A stretch of DNA of 64,000 nt from Luteimonas_C sp035250245 (GCA_035250245.1 DATFFH010000088.1:1-64000), one strand, 5' to 3'. Numbered from the stretch's first letter, positions 16,761 to 27,944 are shown. Notes: generated by a model not told the origin, from the letters alone. Numbers and translations: made by a program.

Positions 16761-16766
16761 TATAAT
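16761..16766 (+). promoter_or_regulatory. Probable prfC -10 box
   Basis: A consensus TATAAT lies 46 bp before the prfC start in otherwise GC-rich DNA. No good -35 is seen at normal spacing. Confidence 0.45.
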
Positions 16767-16812
16767 TCCTGGTTTCCCGCTACCTCTCCGCGGCTTTCCG
16801 CCGCCATCCCGC

Positions 16813-18417
<1,605 letters not shown>

Positions 18418-18426
18418 CCGGCTTTA

Positions 18427-18512
18427 GTAGAGTCGAGCCTTGCTCGACTGCTCTTCCCAGTTACGAAGACCTGGCCGAAAATCAAAAGCAGTCGAGCAAG
18501 GCTCGACTCTAC
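18427..18512. repeat. REP delta inverted pair
   Basis: GTAG-AGTCGAGCCTTGCTCGACT and its inverted partner. Same GTAG head as the alpha and beta elements but a different stem sequence, so it is a separate family. Confidence 0.85.
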
Positions 18513-18562
18513 AAAAAGCAAGTCCGAGCATTTGCTCGATTAATGGCGCACACTCTGGCGTC

Positions 18563-19204
18563 ATGGAACGCGCGGTCGACCTTCGCGAGGAATTCGCCAG
18601 CGCGCTGACCCACGGCCTGGGCGCGGTGGCGGCGCTCGCAGGGGGCGCGGTGCTGATCACGCTCGCCGCGATGTACGGCGACCATTGGCAGCTGACCGCT
18701 TCGATCGTATTTGGCCTGTGCCTGCTGTTGCTGTACATCGCCTCGACCCTGTACCACGCCATCCAGCATCCGGTCGCGAAGGCGCGCCTGAAGGTGTTCG
18801 ACCATTGCGCGATCTATCTGCTGATCGCCGGCACCTATACGCCGTTCACTTTGATCGGCCTGCGCGGCCCGGTCGGCTGGTGGCTGTTCGCGGCGATCTG
18901 GACGTTGGCCTTGGCGGGCGTGGCGTTCAAGCTGTTCTACACCGGTCGTTTCAAACTACTGTCCACTTTGATCTACGTGGCGATGGGCTGGTTGGTGCTG
19001 CTGGCCATCAAGCCGCTGCTGCAGGCGCTGGACGACTGGACCTTCGGCTGGCTGCTGACCGGCGGCGTGCTCTACACCTTGGGCACGGTGTTCTATCACC
19101 GGCCCTCGCTGCGCTATTCACACGCGGTCTGGCATCTGTTCGTGATCGCCGGCAGCGTCTGCCATTACGTGGCCGTCATGGCGCAGGTCTTGCCGGTTCG
19201 CTGA
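18563..19204 (+). CDS. Hemolysin III family (PAQR-like) membrane protein
   Basis: Seven-helix inner-membrane protein of 213 aa in the HlyIII/YqfA family. The conserved DHCAIYLLIAGTYTPF and YHRPSLRYSHAVWHLFVIAG segments contain the family histidines, thought to bind zinc. ATG 18563 chosen because the upstream open frame is REP sequence. The molecular role of bacterial members is not settled; some affect membrane lipid homeostasis. No operon partner is obvious. Confidence 0.88.
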   Translation: MERAVDLREEFASALTHGLGAVAALAGGAVLITLAAMYGDHWQLTASIVFGLCLLLLYIASTLYHAIQHPVAKARLKVFDHCAIYLLIAGTYTPFTLIGLRGPVGWWLFAAIWTLALAGVAFKLFYTGRFKLLSTLIYVAMGWLVLLAIKPLLQALDDWTFGWLLTGGVLYTLGTVFYHRPSLRYSHAVWHLFVIAGSVCHYVAVMAQVLPVR

Positions 19205-19277
19205 ACGACCCGCAACGGTTTCACCGGCGTTTTACCTGGGCCTGACCATGGTGTCGCGGTACCCCCGGGAATCCGCG

Positions 19278-21263
19278 ATGAATTCGCCAGACCTCCGCCC
19301 CGCTACGCCTACGCCTACGCCACCGCGCAAGCGCGCGCCGTTCGTGGACGACGTCGGCCAGCATCCCTGGCTGACGCTGGCGGTGCTGTTGATCCTGGCG
19401 CTGGTGCTGCTGATCGTCTTCTGGGATTGGAACTGGCTGAAGGGCCCGATCGAGCGCCAAGTGGAAGCGCGCACCGGACGCAGTTTCGACATCGGCGGCG
19501 ACTTGGACGTGGATCTGGGCAAGGTGGTGACGATCCGCGCCGACAAGCTCGCCTTCGGCAACGCGGCGTGGTCAAAACAAGCGACGATGGCCGCCATCGA
19601 CCGTATGGAATTGCGCTTGGAATTGTGGCCGGCGCTGATCAAACGCCGCGAAGTGCTGATTCCGGAATTGCGTCTGACCAAGCCCGATGCGTATCTGGAA
19701 ACCGGACCGGATGGTAAAGGCAACTGGGTGTTCGGCCCGGACACCGGCGGTGAACCTCCGCAGTTCCGCAGGCTATGGGTGGACGAAGGCCGGCTGCGCT
19801 TCGTCGACGCGCGCGGCAAGACCGATATCGACATCGACCTGCAAAGCCGCGAAGCGCGCCGCGCCGGCGCCGCGCCCTCGATCGAAGTGGACGGCGATGG
19901 CCGCTGGAAAGGCAATCCGTTCAAGCTCAGCGGCCGCGCCGAATCGCCGCTGGAATTGGCCAATGCCGACGAGCCTTATCGGATCGACCTGCGCGCCAGC
20001 GCCGGGCCCACCCGTGCGCATGCGCGCGGCACTCTGCTCGATCCGCTGCGCCTGCGCGGCTTCGATCTGCGCTTCGCGCTGGCCGGAAAGAACCTGGACG
20101 ACCTGTACCCGCTGATCGGCGTCGCGATCCCGCCGACGCCGCCTTACCATTTCGACGGCCGCCTCACCCACATCGGCAACACCTGGCGCTACGACGGCTT
20201 CACCGGCAAGGTCGGCAATAGCGATTTGGGCGGCTATGCGCACGTGATCACCGGCAAGGCGCGGCCGTTCTTGAAAGCAGACCTGGTCTCGCGGCGTCTG
20301 GATTTCGACGATTTAGCCGGCTTCGTCGGCTCGGGCAGGAAATCCGAAGGCGCCGATTCGACGAATCCGGAATTGCAGGCGCTGGCCGCCAAGCAGGAGG
20401 CCAGTCCGAAAGTGCTGCCGGACACGCCTTACCAGCTCGAAAAACTACGCGCGATGGACGCGGACGTGCGCTTGAAGGCCGCGCGGATCAACGCGCCGTC
20501 GCTGCCGATCGACGACATGGATGCGCATCTGTTCCTCGACGCCGGCGTGCTGCGCCTGCAGCCGCTGAATTTCGGCGTCGCCGACGGCGACATCCGTTCC
20601 AACATCCGGATGGATGCGCGTCAGGCGACGATCCTCACCCGCGCCGACGTGACCATGCGCGGACTGAGCTTGCCCAAGCTGATGCCGAACGGCACCCTGG
20701 CCCAGGAATCGATCGGCAAGCTGGGCGGCAAGCTGGACGTGGCCGCGCAAGGCAATTCGATCGCGAAGATGCTCGGCAGCGCCGATGGCGACATCGCCGT
20801 CGGCATGGGCCAGGGCCAGGTGAGCAAGCTGCTGATGAAGCTGGCGGGATTGAATTTGGCTGGTGCGATCCGCACCAAGCTCGCCGGCGACAAGCCCATC
20901 CCGATCCGTTGCGCGTTCGGCGATTTCGCGGTAAAGGACGGGGTGATGACTACGCGCGCGCTAGCTTTCGATACCACGGACACAATCGTGATCGGCTCCG
21001 GCACGGTGAACCTGCGCGAAGAGACGCTCGACCTGACCATGCGTCCGCGCCCCAAGGGCCGCAGTCTGCTCTCGCTGCGCGTGCCGCTGTATGTGGATGG
21101 CACTTTCAAAAACCCGAACGTGCGTCCGGACTACGCCCGCATCGGCTTGCGCGGCGGCGTCGCGCTGGCGCTGGCGGCGATCGCGCCGCCGGCCGCGCTG
21201 TTGGCCACGACCGAACTGGGCGGCGGCCAGGACGCCGATTGCGGCGGCAAATACGCGAAATGA
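19278..21263 (+). CDS. AsmA-family envelope protein
   Basis: A 661-aa inner-membrane-anchored protein with a short cytoplasmic N terminus, one transmembrane helix (about residues 31-51) and a long periplasmic AsmA domain ending in a typical C-terminal region (GSGTVNLREETLDLTMRPRPKGRSLLSLRVPLYVDGTFKNP). AsmA-type proteins are thought to bridge the periplasm and move phospholipid to the outer membrane. ATG 19278 is preferred over 19248 because a GGGA lies at suitable distance. Single gene. Confidence 0.88.
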   Translation: MNSPDLRPATPTPTPPRKRAPFVDDVGQHPWLTLAVLLILALVLLIVFWDWNWLKGPIERQVEARTGRSFDIGGDLDVDLGKVVTIRADKLAFGNAAWSKQATMAAIDRMELRLELWPALIKRREVLIPELRLTKPDAYLETGPDGKGNWVFGPDTGGEPPQFRRLWVDEGRLRFVDARGKTDIDIDLQSREARRAGAAPSIEVDGDGRWKGNPFKLSGRAESPLELANADEPYRIDLRASAGPTRAHARGTLLDPLRLRGFDLRFALAGKNLDDLYPLIGVAIPPTPPYHFDGRLTHIGNTWRYDGFTGKVGNSDLGGYAHVITGKARPFLKADLVSRRLDFDDLAGFVGSGRKSEGADSTNPELQALAAKQEASPKVLPDTPYQLEKLRAMDADVRLKAARINAPSLPIDDMDAHLFLDAGVLRLQPLNFGVADGDIRSNIRMDARQATILTRADVTMRGLSLPKLMPNGTLAQESIGKLGGKLDVAAQGNSIAKMLGSADGDIAVGMGQGQVSKLLMKLAGLNLAGAIRTKLAGDKPIPIRCAFGDFAVKDGVMTTRALAFDTTDTIVIGSGTVNLREETLDLTMRPRPKGRSLLSLRVPLYVDGTFKNPNVRPDYARIGLRGGVALALAAIAPPAALLATTELGGGQDADCGGKYAK

Positions 21264-21363
21264 GACAGCCGTAACGTCGTCTCGACACGGCATCGTTAGA
21301 ATCCGGTCCCATCCGCGGACGGACCCGCAGCTGCTATCGAAAGTCCGTATCAGGGGAAAACAC

Positions 21364-21708
21364 ATGCGAATCTGGAGCCCGTGCGCGATCGCCGCGATCG
21401 CACTGGCCGCCTGCAAGCCGGCCGAACCGCCGCCTGCGCCTGCACCTGCAGCCGGCATCGACATGTCGCCGAGCGCGGATCCGGCGGTCACGGCCAGCTA
21501 CGCCTGCGAAGGACACCGCGTCGATCTCTTCGGCCAGCGCAACGCGCGCATCACGCTGAGCGATGCGCGCACGGTGACCATCGACTACGTGCCCAACAGC
21601 CGCCCGACCAGCTACATGGGCCGGGGTCTGCGCTTCGCCATCGGCGAGCGCGCGGTGATGCTGATCCAGAACGACGGCGATGCGGTGAGTTGCGCGCCGA
21701 TCCGCTGA
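21364..21708 (+). CDS. MliC-like lipoprotein (lysozyme inhibitor fold)
   Basis: A 114-aa lipoprotein: hydrophobic leader with lipobox LAAC at about residue 17, a Pro/Ala-rich linker, then about 70 residues with the MliC pattern (YACEGHRVDLFGQRNARITL, SYMGRGLRF, GDAVSCAPI), including the two cysteines that pair in that fold. MliC proteins protect against c-type lysozyme in the periplasm. Similarity was judged by eye, so inhibitor activity is a hypothesis. Confidence 0.65.
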   Translation: MRIWSPCAIAAIALAACKPAEPPPAPAPAAGIDMSPSADPAVTASYACEGHRVDLFGQRNARITLSDARTVTIDYVPNSRPTSYMGRGLRFAIGERAVMLIQNDGDAVSCAPIR

Positions 21709-21731
21709 GCGTCGCTGCCTATCGCTTCACA

Positions 21732-22049
21732 CTAGGCCGTTAGCCGCCTGCGCGACCGTATGGCGGCGAACGCCCATGTCGCGACGACTCCCAATGGAAT
21801 CGCCACCGCGGCCCAGGCGACGATCGCCAGCAGAGCCCAACCCAACCAGGGCTCGTGCAAAGTGGAGGAAGCCCGCAGCTCGGCGCCCATCAAATGCTGC
21901 GCGAAAGACCAAGCCGCGGCTAACGCCAAGGCGATCGCCGCCGACAGCGTTATCCTGAGCACTGGGCTTTTCAGGGCAGACAACATCCAGGCGGCGGCGA
22001 GCGTCAGCACACACACCGGGATATATCCGCCAACGAGCGAATCGAACAT
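21732..22049 (-). CDS. Small integral membrane protein of unknown function
   Basis: A 105-aa hydrophobic protein with three or four predicted membrane helices (about 5-23, 30-48, 68-90) and an Arg-rich C terminus (RSRRRLTA). I recognise no family. It lies 10 bp after the CBS-domain gene on the same strand, so it is probably the last gene of that transcript. Confidence 0.55.
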   Translation of the reverse strand: MFDSLVGGYIPVCVLTLAAAWMLSALKSPVLRITLSAAIALALAAAWSFAQHLMGAELRASSTLHEPWLGWALLAIVAWAAVAIPLGVVATWAFAAIRSRRRLTA

Positions 22050-22059
22050 GCTTGCGCGG

Positions 22060-22488
22060 TCAACTGGCTATGTAACGTTGCAGTTGATCGAGCTGCAACT
22101 GCTGATCCTCGATCACCGCCTTCACCAAATCGCCGATCGACACCACGCCCAGCACGGAATCGCCGTCGACCACGGGCAAATGCCGGATCCGGCGCTCGGT
22201 CACCAGTTGCATGCAATGGTCCACGCTGTCCTGCAGGCCGACGGTCACCACTTCGGCGGTCATGATGTCGCGTACCGCGGTGGTCGCCGAGGAACGGCCC
22301 TGCAGCACGATCTTGCGCGCGTAGTCGCGCTCGGACAGGATGCCGGCCAGGCCCCCGCCCTGCATTACCAGGACCGCGCCGATGCGTTTTTCGGCCATCA
22401 GCCGGATCGCGTCGATCACCGGCGCGTCCGGCCCGATCGCGAAGACCTCAGGGGCCTTGGATTCCAGCAGATGGCGTACGCAGCGCAT
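22060..22488 (-). CDS. CBS-domain pair protein
   Basis: A 142-aa protein made of two CBS motifs (about 9-65 and 74-132; VIDAIRLMAEKRIGAVLVM and HCMQLVTERRIRHLPVVDGD). Such Bateman modules bind adenosyl ligands (AMP, ATP, NADH) and act as energy sensors. No catalytic domain is attached, so it must work through a partner. ATG 22488 overlaps the 3' end of the glycosyltransferase gene by 41 bp in another frame on the same strand. Confidence 0.85.
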   Translation of the reverse strand: MRCVRHLLESKAPEVFAIGPDAPVIDAIRLMAEKRIGAVLVMQGGGLAGILSERDYARKIVLQGRSSATTAVRDIMTAEVVTVGLQDSVDHCMQLVTERRIRHLPVVDGDSVLGVVSIGDLVKAVIEDQQLQLDQLQRYIAS

Positions 22489-23464
22489 GGCCGTCTCCCT
22501 CGCTAGGACCTGGAGCCGAGGATACTCCAGACGCCGCCTGCCAGCGGTCGACGAGGTACAGCGGCCGCTGCTTGGATTCCTCGTACAGCCGGCCAAGGTA
22601 TTCGCCGATCAAGCCCAATGCGATCAATTGCACGCCGCCCAGGAACAGGATCACCGCCATCATCGTCGGCCAGCCCGCCACCGCATCGCCCCAGAGCAAC
22701 GCCTTCAGCACGATCCAGACGGCGTAGAGGAAGGCGACGGTCGCGGTCGCCAACCCCAGGTAAGTCGCCGCGCGCAAGGGCGCGGTCGAGAAGCTGGTGA
22801 TGCCTTCCAGAGCGAAATTCCACAGCTTCCAGAAGCCGAATTTGCTGCGTCCGGCGGCGCGCGATTCGCGCGAGTACGGGATCGCCACCGCCTGGAAACC
22901 GATCCAGCCGAACAGGCCCTTCATGAAACGGTGCCGCTCGCGCAGCTGCCGCATCGCCGCCGCCGCGCGCGGCGAGAGCAGGCGGAAATCGCCGGTGTCC
23001 TGCGGGATCGGCGTCTTCGACAAGCGGCCGATCACCCGATAGAAACCGTGCGCGGTGGCGCGCTTGATCCAACCCTCGCCGGCGCGCTCGACGCGCGTGC
23101 CGTGGACGTCATCGTAACCTTCGCGCCATTTGGCGACGAACTGCGGGATCAGTTCGGGCGGGTCCTGGCCGTCGGCGTCCAGGATCAACGCGGCCGCGCC
23201 GGCTTCGACATGATCCAGACCCGCGGTGAGCGCGGCCTCCTTGCCGAAGTTGCGCGACAGCCGCAACAGCGACACCTGCGGATCGGCCGCGGCGATGGTT
23301 TGCAGCGCTTGCCAGGTGCCGTCGCGGCTGCCGTCGTCGATGTACAGCACGCGTCCTTCCAGCCCGTCCACCTGCGCCAACGCCGCGCGGATGCGCGGAT
23401 GCAACAGCGGCAGCGCTTCGGCTTCGTTGTAGGCGGCGACGACGATGGTGAGGCGGTCGGTCAT
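22448..23464 (-). CDS. Family 2 glycosyltransferase (DPM1/ArnC-like) with two membrane helices
   Basis: A 338-aa polyprenyl-phosphate-type glycosyltransferase. The GT-A domain has VVAAYNEAE, the DXD-type DADGQDPP and the RLSRNFGKEAALTAGLDH region. Two C-terminal transmembrane helices (about 235-255 and 270-292) end in IGEYLGRLYEESKQRP, as in bactoprenol-phosphate glucosyl or mannosyl transferases. It probably loads a sugar on a lipid carrier for envelope modification. The long overlap with the CBS gene suggests its last 14 residues are poorly constrained. Confidence 0.88.
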   Translation of the reverse strand: MTDRLTIVVAAYNEAEALPLLHPRIRAALAQVDGLEGRVLYIDDGSRDGTWQALQTIAAADPQVSLLRLSRNFGKEAALTAGLDHVEAGAAALILDADGQDPPELIPQFVAKWREGYDDVHGTRVERAGEGWIKRATAHGFYRVIGRLSKTPIPQDTGDFRLLSPRAAAAMRQLRERHRFMKGLFGWIGFQAVAIPYSRESRAAGRSKFGFWKLWNFALEGITSFSTAPLRAATYLGLATATVAFLYAVWIVLKALLWGDAVAGWPTMMAVILFLGGVQLIALGLIGEYLGRLYEESKQRPLYLVDRWQAASGVSSAPGPSEGDGHALRTPSAGIQGP

Positions 23465-23527
23465 GGCGGAATGTTAGCCGCTCGGATCGGGATACCGATA
23501 ACTCGCGCCGAATCCGAGGGTGCGCGT

Positions 23528-23558
23528 CCCGGGTTTCGCTTCGCTCTACCCAGGCTAC
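23528..23558 (-). repeat. GTAG-headed repeat (GTAGCCTGGGTAGAG type)
   Basis: Minus strand reads GTAGCCTGGGTAGAGCGAAG and ends ACCCGGGA, an imperfect palindrome common in xanthomonad spacers. Its head supplies the TAG stop of mtgA. Confidence 0.7.
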
Positions 23559-24283
23559 AGGTCGCTCAGATAACCGGGGCCGCCGAGGGCGCGCATCTGG
23601 CGCTGGATGGCGTTGCTCCGGCGCTGCACGTACGGGCCGGGGCGATTGACGCTGTAGCGGCGTGGGCTGGGCAGCACCGCGGCCAGGCGCGCGCTCTCGG
23701 CCGCGCTGAGGTGGCGCGCGTCCTTGCGGAAATAAGTGCGGGCAGCCGCCTGCGCGCCGTACACGCCGTCGCCGAATTCGGCGAAATTGGCGTACATCTC
23801 CAGGATCCGCCGCTTGGGCCACAGGGTTTCGATCAAGACCGTGTACCAGGCCTCGACGCCCTTGCGCACCCAGCTGCGCCCGCTCCACAGGAACAGGTTC
23901 TTGGCCACCTGCTGGCTGATCGTGCTGGCGCCGCGCACGCGGCGGCCGCGCGCGTTGTTCTTGCGCGCCTTTTCGATCGCCTTGAAATCGAAGCCGCTGT
24001 GGACCGGGAAATTCTGGTCTTCGGCCGCGACCATCGCCAGCGCCAGATACGGAGATATGTCTTCCATGTCCCGCGAATCGTGGGCGATGCGGAAACGCCA
24101 GTCGCCCTCGCCCCAGGCCGCCAGTTGGCGGTTCAACATGAACATCGAGAACGGCGGATCGACGAAACGCAGCACCGCCACCTGCAGGACCGAAAAGGCG
24201 GCGAACAGCAGCGGCAGCCACAGTAGCCAGCGCCAGAACCGGCGGCGCCGCCGCGGCTTGTCGTCGATCCCGGTCGCCCCCAT
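23555..24283 (-). CDS. mtgA: Monofunctional biosynthetic peptidoglycan transglycosylase
   Basis: GT51 enzyme that polymerises lipid II into glycan strands, 242 aa. One N-terminal membrane helix (about 17-40) anchors the periplasmic domain. Family motifs are AEDQNFPVHSGFD (catalytic Glu), GASTISQQVAKNLFLW, KRRILEMYANFAEFGDGVYGAQAAARTYF and RLAAVLPSPRRYS. Full length. Its stop codon is the TAG inside the GTAG head of a downstream repeat. Confidence 0.95.
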   Translation of the reverse strand: MGATGIDDKPRRRRRFWRWLLWLPLLFAAFSVLQVAVLRFVDPPFSMFMLNRQLAAWGEGDWRFRIAHDSRDMEDISPYLALAMVAAEDQNFPVHSGFDFKAIEKARKNNARGRRVRGASTISQQVAKNLFLWSGRSWVRKGVEAWYTVLIETLWPKRRILEMYANFAEFGDGVYGAQAAARTYFRKDARHLSAAESARLAAVLPSPRRYSVNRPGPYVQRRSNAIQRQMRALGGPGYLSDL

Positions 24284-24352
24284 TAACCGCTACTCCCGCC
24301 TGCGCGCAGCCCGCATTATGTTCGATGCGCGGCCCTCCACACCGCGAGCCCT

Positions 24353-25261
24353 ATGACCGTGACGCCGGAAAACGCCTCCGATCGCCTGACCCGATTCCTG
24401 CTACCCCATGCCGGCGTGCGCGGCGTGCACGTGCACCTGCACGACACCTGGCGCCAGATCCGCGAACGCGCCGACTATCCGGTGGCGGTCACTGAACTGC
24501 TGGGCGAGGCGGCCGTGGCGACGGCGCTGTTCACCGGCCACGCCAAGATCGAGGGCCGCCTGTCGGTGCAATTGCGCGGCACCGGCACCCTGCGCGCTTT
24601 GTTCGCCGAATGCACCGCGGCGGGCACCTTGCGCGGCATCGCCCAGTTGGACGAGGCCGGCGGACCGATCTCGCGCGACCTGCGCGCGCTCGGCGACGGC
24701 GCGCTGCTGGCGATCACCATCGAAAACCCGAATCCGCACGGCCGCGACCCGACCCGCTACCAGGGCCTGGTGCCGATCGAAGCCGAATCCCTGGCTGGCG
24801 CCTTCGAAGACTATTTCCGCCAGTCCGAGCAGCTCCCCACCCGCCTGCTGCTCGCGGCCGACGAGCACGAGGCCGCCGGTCTGATGCTGCAGAAGCTGCC
24901 CGGCGACAGCGGCGACGACGATGGCTGGGCCCGCGCCACCGCCTTGTTCGACACCCTGGGGCCGGCGGAACTGCTGGCGGTCCCCGGCGCGGCCCTATTG
25001 CACCGCCTGTTCTACGAAGAGGAAGTCAGGACGCTGACCGAGCGGCCGCTGGCCTTCGCCTGTTCCTGCTCGCGCGAGCGGGTGGCCGCGGTGCTGGAAT
25101 CGCTGGGCCAGGAGGAGGCCCGGGCCGCCCTGGACGGCCGCGGCGTCGCCGAGGTGCGCTGCGAATTCTGCGGCCAGCAGTATCTGTTCGACCCGGACGA
25201 AATCGAGGCTCTCTTCGTCCCTTCCGGCCTTCACGCGGCCTCCCCTGAGCGCCTGCAATAA
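24353..25261 (+). CDS. hslO: Redox-regulated chaperonin Hsp33
   Basis: Oxidation-activated holdase chaperone, 302 aa, cytoplasmic. The zinc switch near the C terminus is CSC, then 30 residues, then CEFC, matching the family pattern CXC-X27-32-CXXC. Reducing conditions keep zinc bound and the protein inactive; oxidants form disulfides and switch it on. Single gene divergent from mtgA. Confidence 0.95.
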   Translation: MTVTPENASDRLTRFLLPHAGVRGVHVHLHDTWRQIRERADYPVAVTELLGEAAVATALFTGHAKIEGRLSVQLRGTGTLRALFAECTAAGTLRGIAQLDEAGGPISRDLRALGDGALLAITIENPNPHGRDPTRYQGLVPIEAESLAGAFEDYFRQSEQLPTRLLLAADEHEAAGLMLQKLPGDSGDDDGWARATALFDTLGPAELLAVPGAALLHRLFYEEEVRTLTERPLAFACSCSRERVAAVLESLGQEEARAALDGRGVAEVRCEFCGQQYLFDPDEIEALFVPSGLHAASPERLQ

Positions 25262-25379
25262 CCGACGAACGGGGCCCGAAATCGGTTTCGGGGGATTGTT
25301 AAATAAACATAAATCCATTAGCCTGATCGTCCGCCTGAAGGGGGAACTTCGGGCTCGCCCAACGGGTCGATAACAAACC

Positions 25380-26231
25380 ATGCGATCCCTGCTGACACTG
25401 CCGTTGTCCCTGTTGTTCGCGCTGAGCGCGGCGACGGGCGCGCACGCGCAGACCAAGCAGGCGGATACGGCGATCCTTCCCATCTACAACGCCAACGGCA
25501 AAGTCGAAGCGGCACTGTATCTGGAACCCACCGGCGACGCCGCCACCGGCATGCGCTGGCACTTCGGCAAGTACAGTCTGGACACCATGGTCGGCTTGGG
25601 CGGCGGCGATTCGCTTGCCCTGCTTTGCGACCAGAAGACCGGTATCGCCAGCGCGATCGGCAGCCTGAGCGAAAACTGCTTCGTCGGTTCGTTCGGCAAC
25701 AACTACAACAGCCAGAACAAGCGCGCCAACGTCGGCGCCGCGATCAACCGCGGCAGCATGCGTTTCGGCGTGACCGGCGGCACCGGCCGCGACGCCCTGC
25801 CGGCGTGGCTGATGAACAACGGCGCCAATGCGCGCTTGGAACAAAACGATCTGACCCTGTTCGCCGAAAAAAGCATCGGCCGCAACGGCATGGTCAGCAT
25901 CGGCGGCACCACCGCCAAGGCCAGGCTGGTGCCCGCGGCCGATTTGCCGGCCGGGCTCACCGATCGCTGGAACACCAAGAGCCTGTCGGTCGGTGGCGGC
26001 ATCGGCGCCTTCAGCGCCAACATCGTCGGCCGCGTGGTCGACGTGCCCGGCAGCAACGGCAAATGGGAAGGCCTGGGCCTCGGCGTCACCTGGCGCACGC
26101 CATGGAGCGGCCAGCTGACCGTCGGCGCCGAGAACGTCGTCACCCGCGGCAAGAACCCGTTCTCGCCCAGCAACAGCACCGGCGAAGAAGACGGCACCGT
26201 GCCGTACGTGCGCTACGAGCAGGATCTCTGA
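25380..26231 (+). CDS. Unknown exported protein, possible outer-membrane beta-barrel
   Basis: A 283-aa protein with a Sec signal (1-24, ending AHAQ). The mature part has alternating polar and hydrophobic stretches rich in Gly and Asn (MRWHFGKYSLDTMVGLGGGD, KSLSVGGGIGAFSANIVGRV) and ends YVRYEQDL, all suggestive of a beta-barrel. I do not recognise a characterised family; it looks like a xanthomonad-restricted envelope protein. The upstream TTGTTA at 25296 could be a -35 box, with a weak TAGCCT 17 bp later. Confidence 0.65.
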   Translation: MRSLLTLPLSLLFALSAATGAHAQTKQADTAILPIYNANGKVEAALYLEPTGDAATGMRWHFGKYSLDTMVGLGGGDSLALLCDQKTGIASAIGSLSENCFVGSFGNNYNSQNKRANVGAAINRGSMRFGVTGGTGRDALPAWLMNNGANARLEQNDLTLFAEKSIGRNGMVSIGGTTAKARLVPAADLPAGLTDRWNTKSLSVGGGIGAFSANIVGRVVDVPGSNGKWEGLGLGVTWRTPWSGQLTVGAENVVTRGKNPFSPSNSTGEEDGTVPYVRYEQDL

Positions 26232-26277
26232 TCCCTCATCGTTTCGTAGCTGTATCTTTGGCAGGAACGGGCTTTTT

Positions 26278-26360
26278 GTAGGAGCGGCTTTAGCCGCGAG
26301 CTCTTTCCGGCACGTCGCTGCGATCTGAAGGTAAAAGCTCGCGGCTAAAGCCGCTCCTAC
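26278..26360. repeat. REP alpha inverted pair
   Basis: GTAG-GAGCGGCTTTAGCCGCGAGC and its inverse ending CCGCTCCTAC, between the convergent ends of the exported protein and the first sulfotransferase. Confidence 0.9.
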
Positions 26361-26375
26361 AAAACGATTGAAACC

Positions 26376-27944
26376 TCAGGCCGCACCCAGCGCGTCGATC
26401 ATCGGACCTAGCTTACTTTCATACGGCGCCCACTTCGGCCGTTCCAGCGCGGTCACCTTGCTCCGCACCTGCACTGCGCTGGCCGTGGCCACGCCACGCG
26501 AACGCTGCTGCAGCTCCAGCATCGCCGGCTCATAGCGCAAGCCGCAGAACCCGGCCACGCGGCGCACGACCGCTTCCGGGTCGCGGGTGAGTTCGGCGTA
26601 GTCTACGTCCAGGATCCGCCCCGGATAGGCCTGGTGCCAATGCGCCATCAGCCGGCGGTATTGGCGATGAAAATCGCCCAGTTCGGCCTGATCGTAGGAA
26701 TACGGATTGGCGTCGGAGAACAACTCACGCAGGTTCGAGAAACAGGTCTCCACCGGATCGCGCACCATGTGCAACAGCTTGGCCTGCGGTAGCGCGCGGC
26801 AGACGAAACCGGCGTTGAGGAAATTCGACGGTAGCTTGTCGGTGAAGCAGCGCTCCTCGCCCAGCCGCCACTGCATGCCTTTCAGATAGCCGGCGCCGAC
26901 CGCGCCGAAATCGATGCCGCGCGCGCGCTCGACAACCGTCGCGTCGATTACGCCGCGGCAATGATGGTCGGTGGCATAGCGCATCTGGCTGGTGAAATCG
27001 TACAACTCGCCCACACCGCGCACGTCGCTGTGGCCGTCCAGCAACTGCTCCAGCAAGGTCGTGCCCGAGCGATGCATGCCGATGATGAAGATCGGCGTGC
27101 GCTCGCTGTCGAAATTCTGGAACGAAGGTCCGCGCGGCGGCAGCGGCAGCCCGATCAAGCCATCGACCAGCGCGCGCGAGTCCTCCGCCCGGTAGTTCAA
27201 GCGCGAACGCTTGGCGCGGTTGGACTGTTCCAGCGCCTGCCAGGCGCCTTCGTAATCGCCCAGATCGTCGAGTTCCTTGTGCAGCGCATTGCCGAGCAGC
27301 GCGATCTCGTCGGCATTGCGCCCGGGACGCGCCAACTGGCGGCGGATGGCGTCGACGTGGTTCGACGCGGACGTCTGCTTGCGCAGACGCGAAAGCAGCC
27401 AATAGGTCTGCGCGATCTCCGGCGCGCGAGCCAGCACCCGACGCAAATCTTCTTCGGCGTCGTCGAAACGGCCCAGGTACGTCAGCACCTGGCTGCGCGC
27501 CAGCAGCGACGCCGGGTAATCCGGATCCGCGGCCTTGGCCTCGTCCAGGAATGCGATCGCCTTTTCCTGTTCGTTCAAATAACTGAGCTGCGCGGCGAAG
27601 GCGAGCAGCAAGGGGATCTCGACCCGCGACAGCGGCGGCAGGCGCGCGATGCACTCGTGGAAGGCCTCGCCCTCGTTGAAGGTGCGCAACCGCGCGACGA
27701 GTTCGCGCAGCACCTGCGCATCCACCGGCTTCGCGGCCGCGGCACGCAATGCGTATTCGCGCGCGGTGCGATAGTGCCCGGCCAGGGAATGCACGTAGGA
27801 CAACTGCACCATCGCGAACGCGTCGCCAGGCCGCAGTTTGAGTGCAGATTCGTAGGATTCGATCGCGCGCGGCCAATCGCGCTGCGCCGCATGGCGCTCG
27901 GCGTTGGCCAGCAGATTTTGCAACTGGGCGGCGGGTTGGTTCAT
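26376..27944 (-). CDS. TPR-sulfotransferase 1
   Basis: A 522-aa fusion of N-terminal tetratricopeptide repeats (about 1-250; for example RAIESYESALKLRPGDAFAMVQLSYVHSLAG) and a C-terminal Sulfotransfer_3-type domain. The PAPS 5'-phosphosulfate loop IIGMHRSGTTLLEQLL is at about 287-302 and the 3'-phosphate motif MVRDPVETCFSNL at 393-405. It has no signal peptide. It should move sulfate from PAPS to a protein, peptide or glycan bound by the TPRs; the substrate is unknown. It is the more divergent of three paralogues and lies 25 bp after paralogue 2, so the two are co-transcribed behind TonB receptor 1. Confidence 0.85.
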   Translation of the reverse strand: MNQPAAQLQNLLANAERHAAQRDWPRAIESYESALKLRPGDAFAMVQLSYVHSLAGHYRTAREYALRAAAAKPVDAQVLRELVARLRTFNEGEAFHECIARLPPLSRVEIPLLLAFAAQLSYLNEQEKAIAFLDEAKAADPDYPASLLARSQVLTYLGRFDDAEEDLRRVLARAPEIAQTYWLLSRLRKQTSASNHVDAIRRQLARPGRNADEIALLGNALHKELDDLGDYEGAWQALEQSNRAKRSRLNYRAEDSRALVDGLIGLPLPPRGPSFQNFDSERTPIFIIGMHRSGTTLLEQLLDGHSDVRGVGELYDFTSQMRYATDHHCRGVIDATVVERARGIDFGAVGAGYLKGMQWRLGEERCFTDKLPSNFLNAGFVCRALPQAKLLHMVRDPVETCFSNLRELFSDANPYSYDQAELGDFHRQYRRLMAHWHQAYPGRILDVDYAELTRDPEAVVRRVAGFCGLRYEPAMLELQQRSRGVATASAVQVRSKVTALERPKWAPYESKLGPMIDALGAA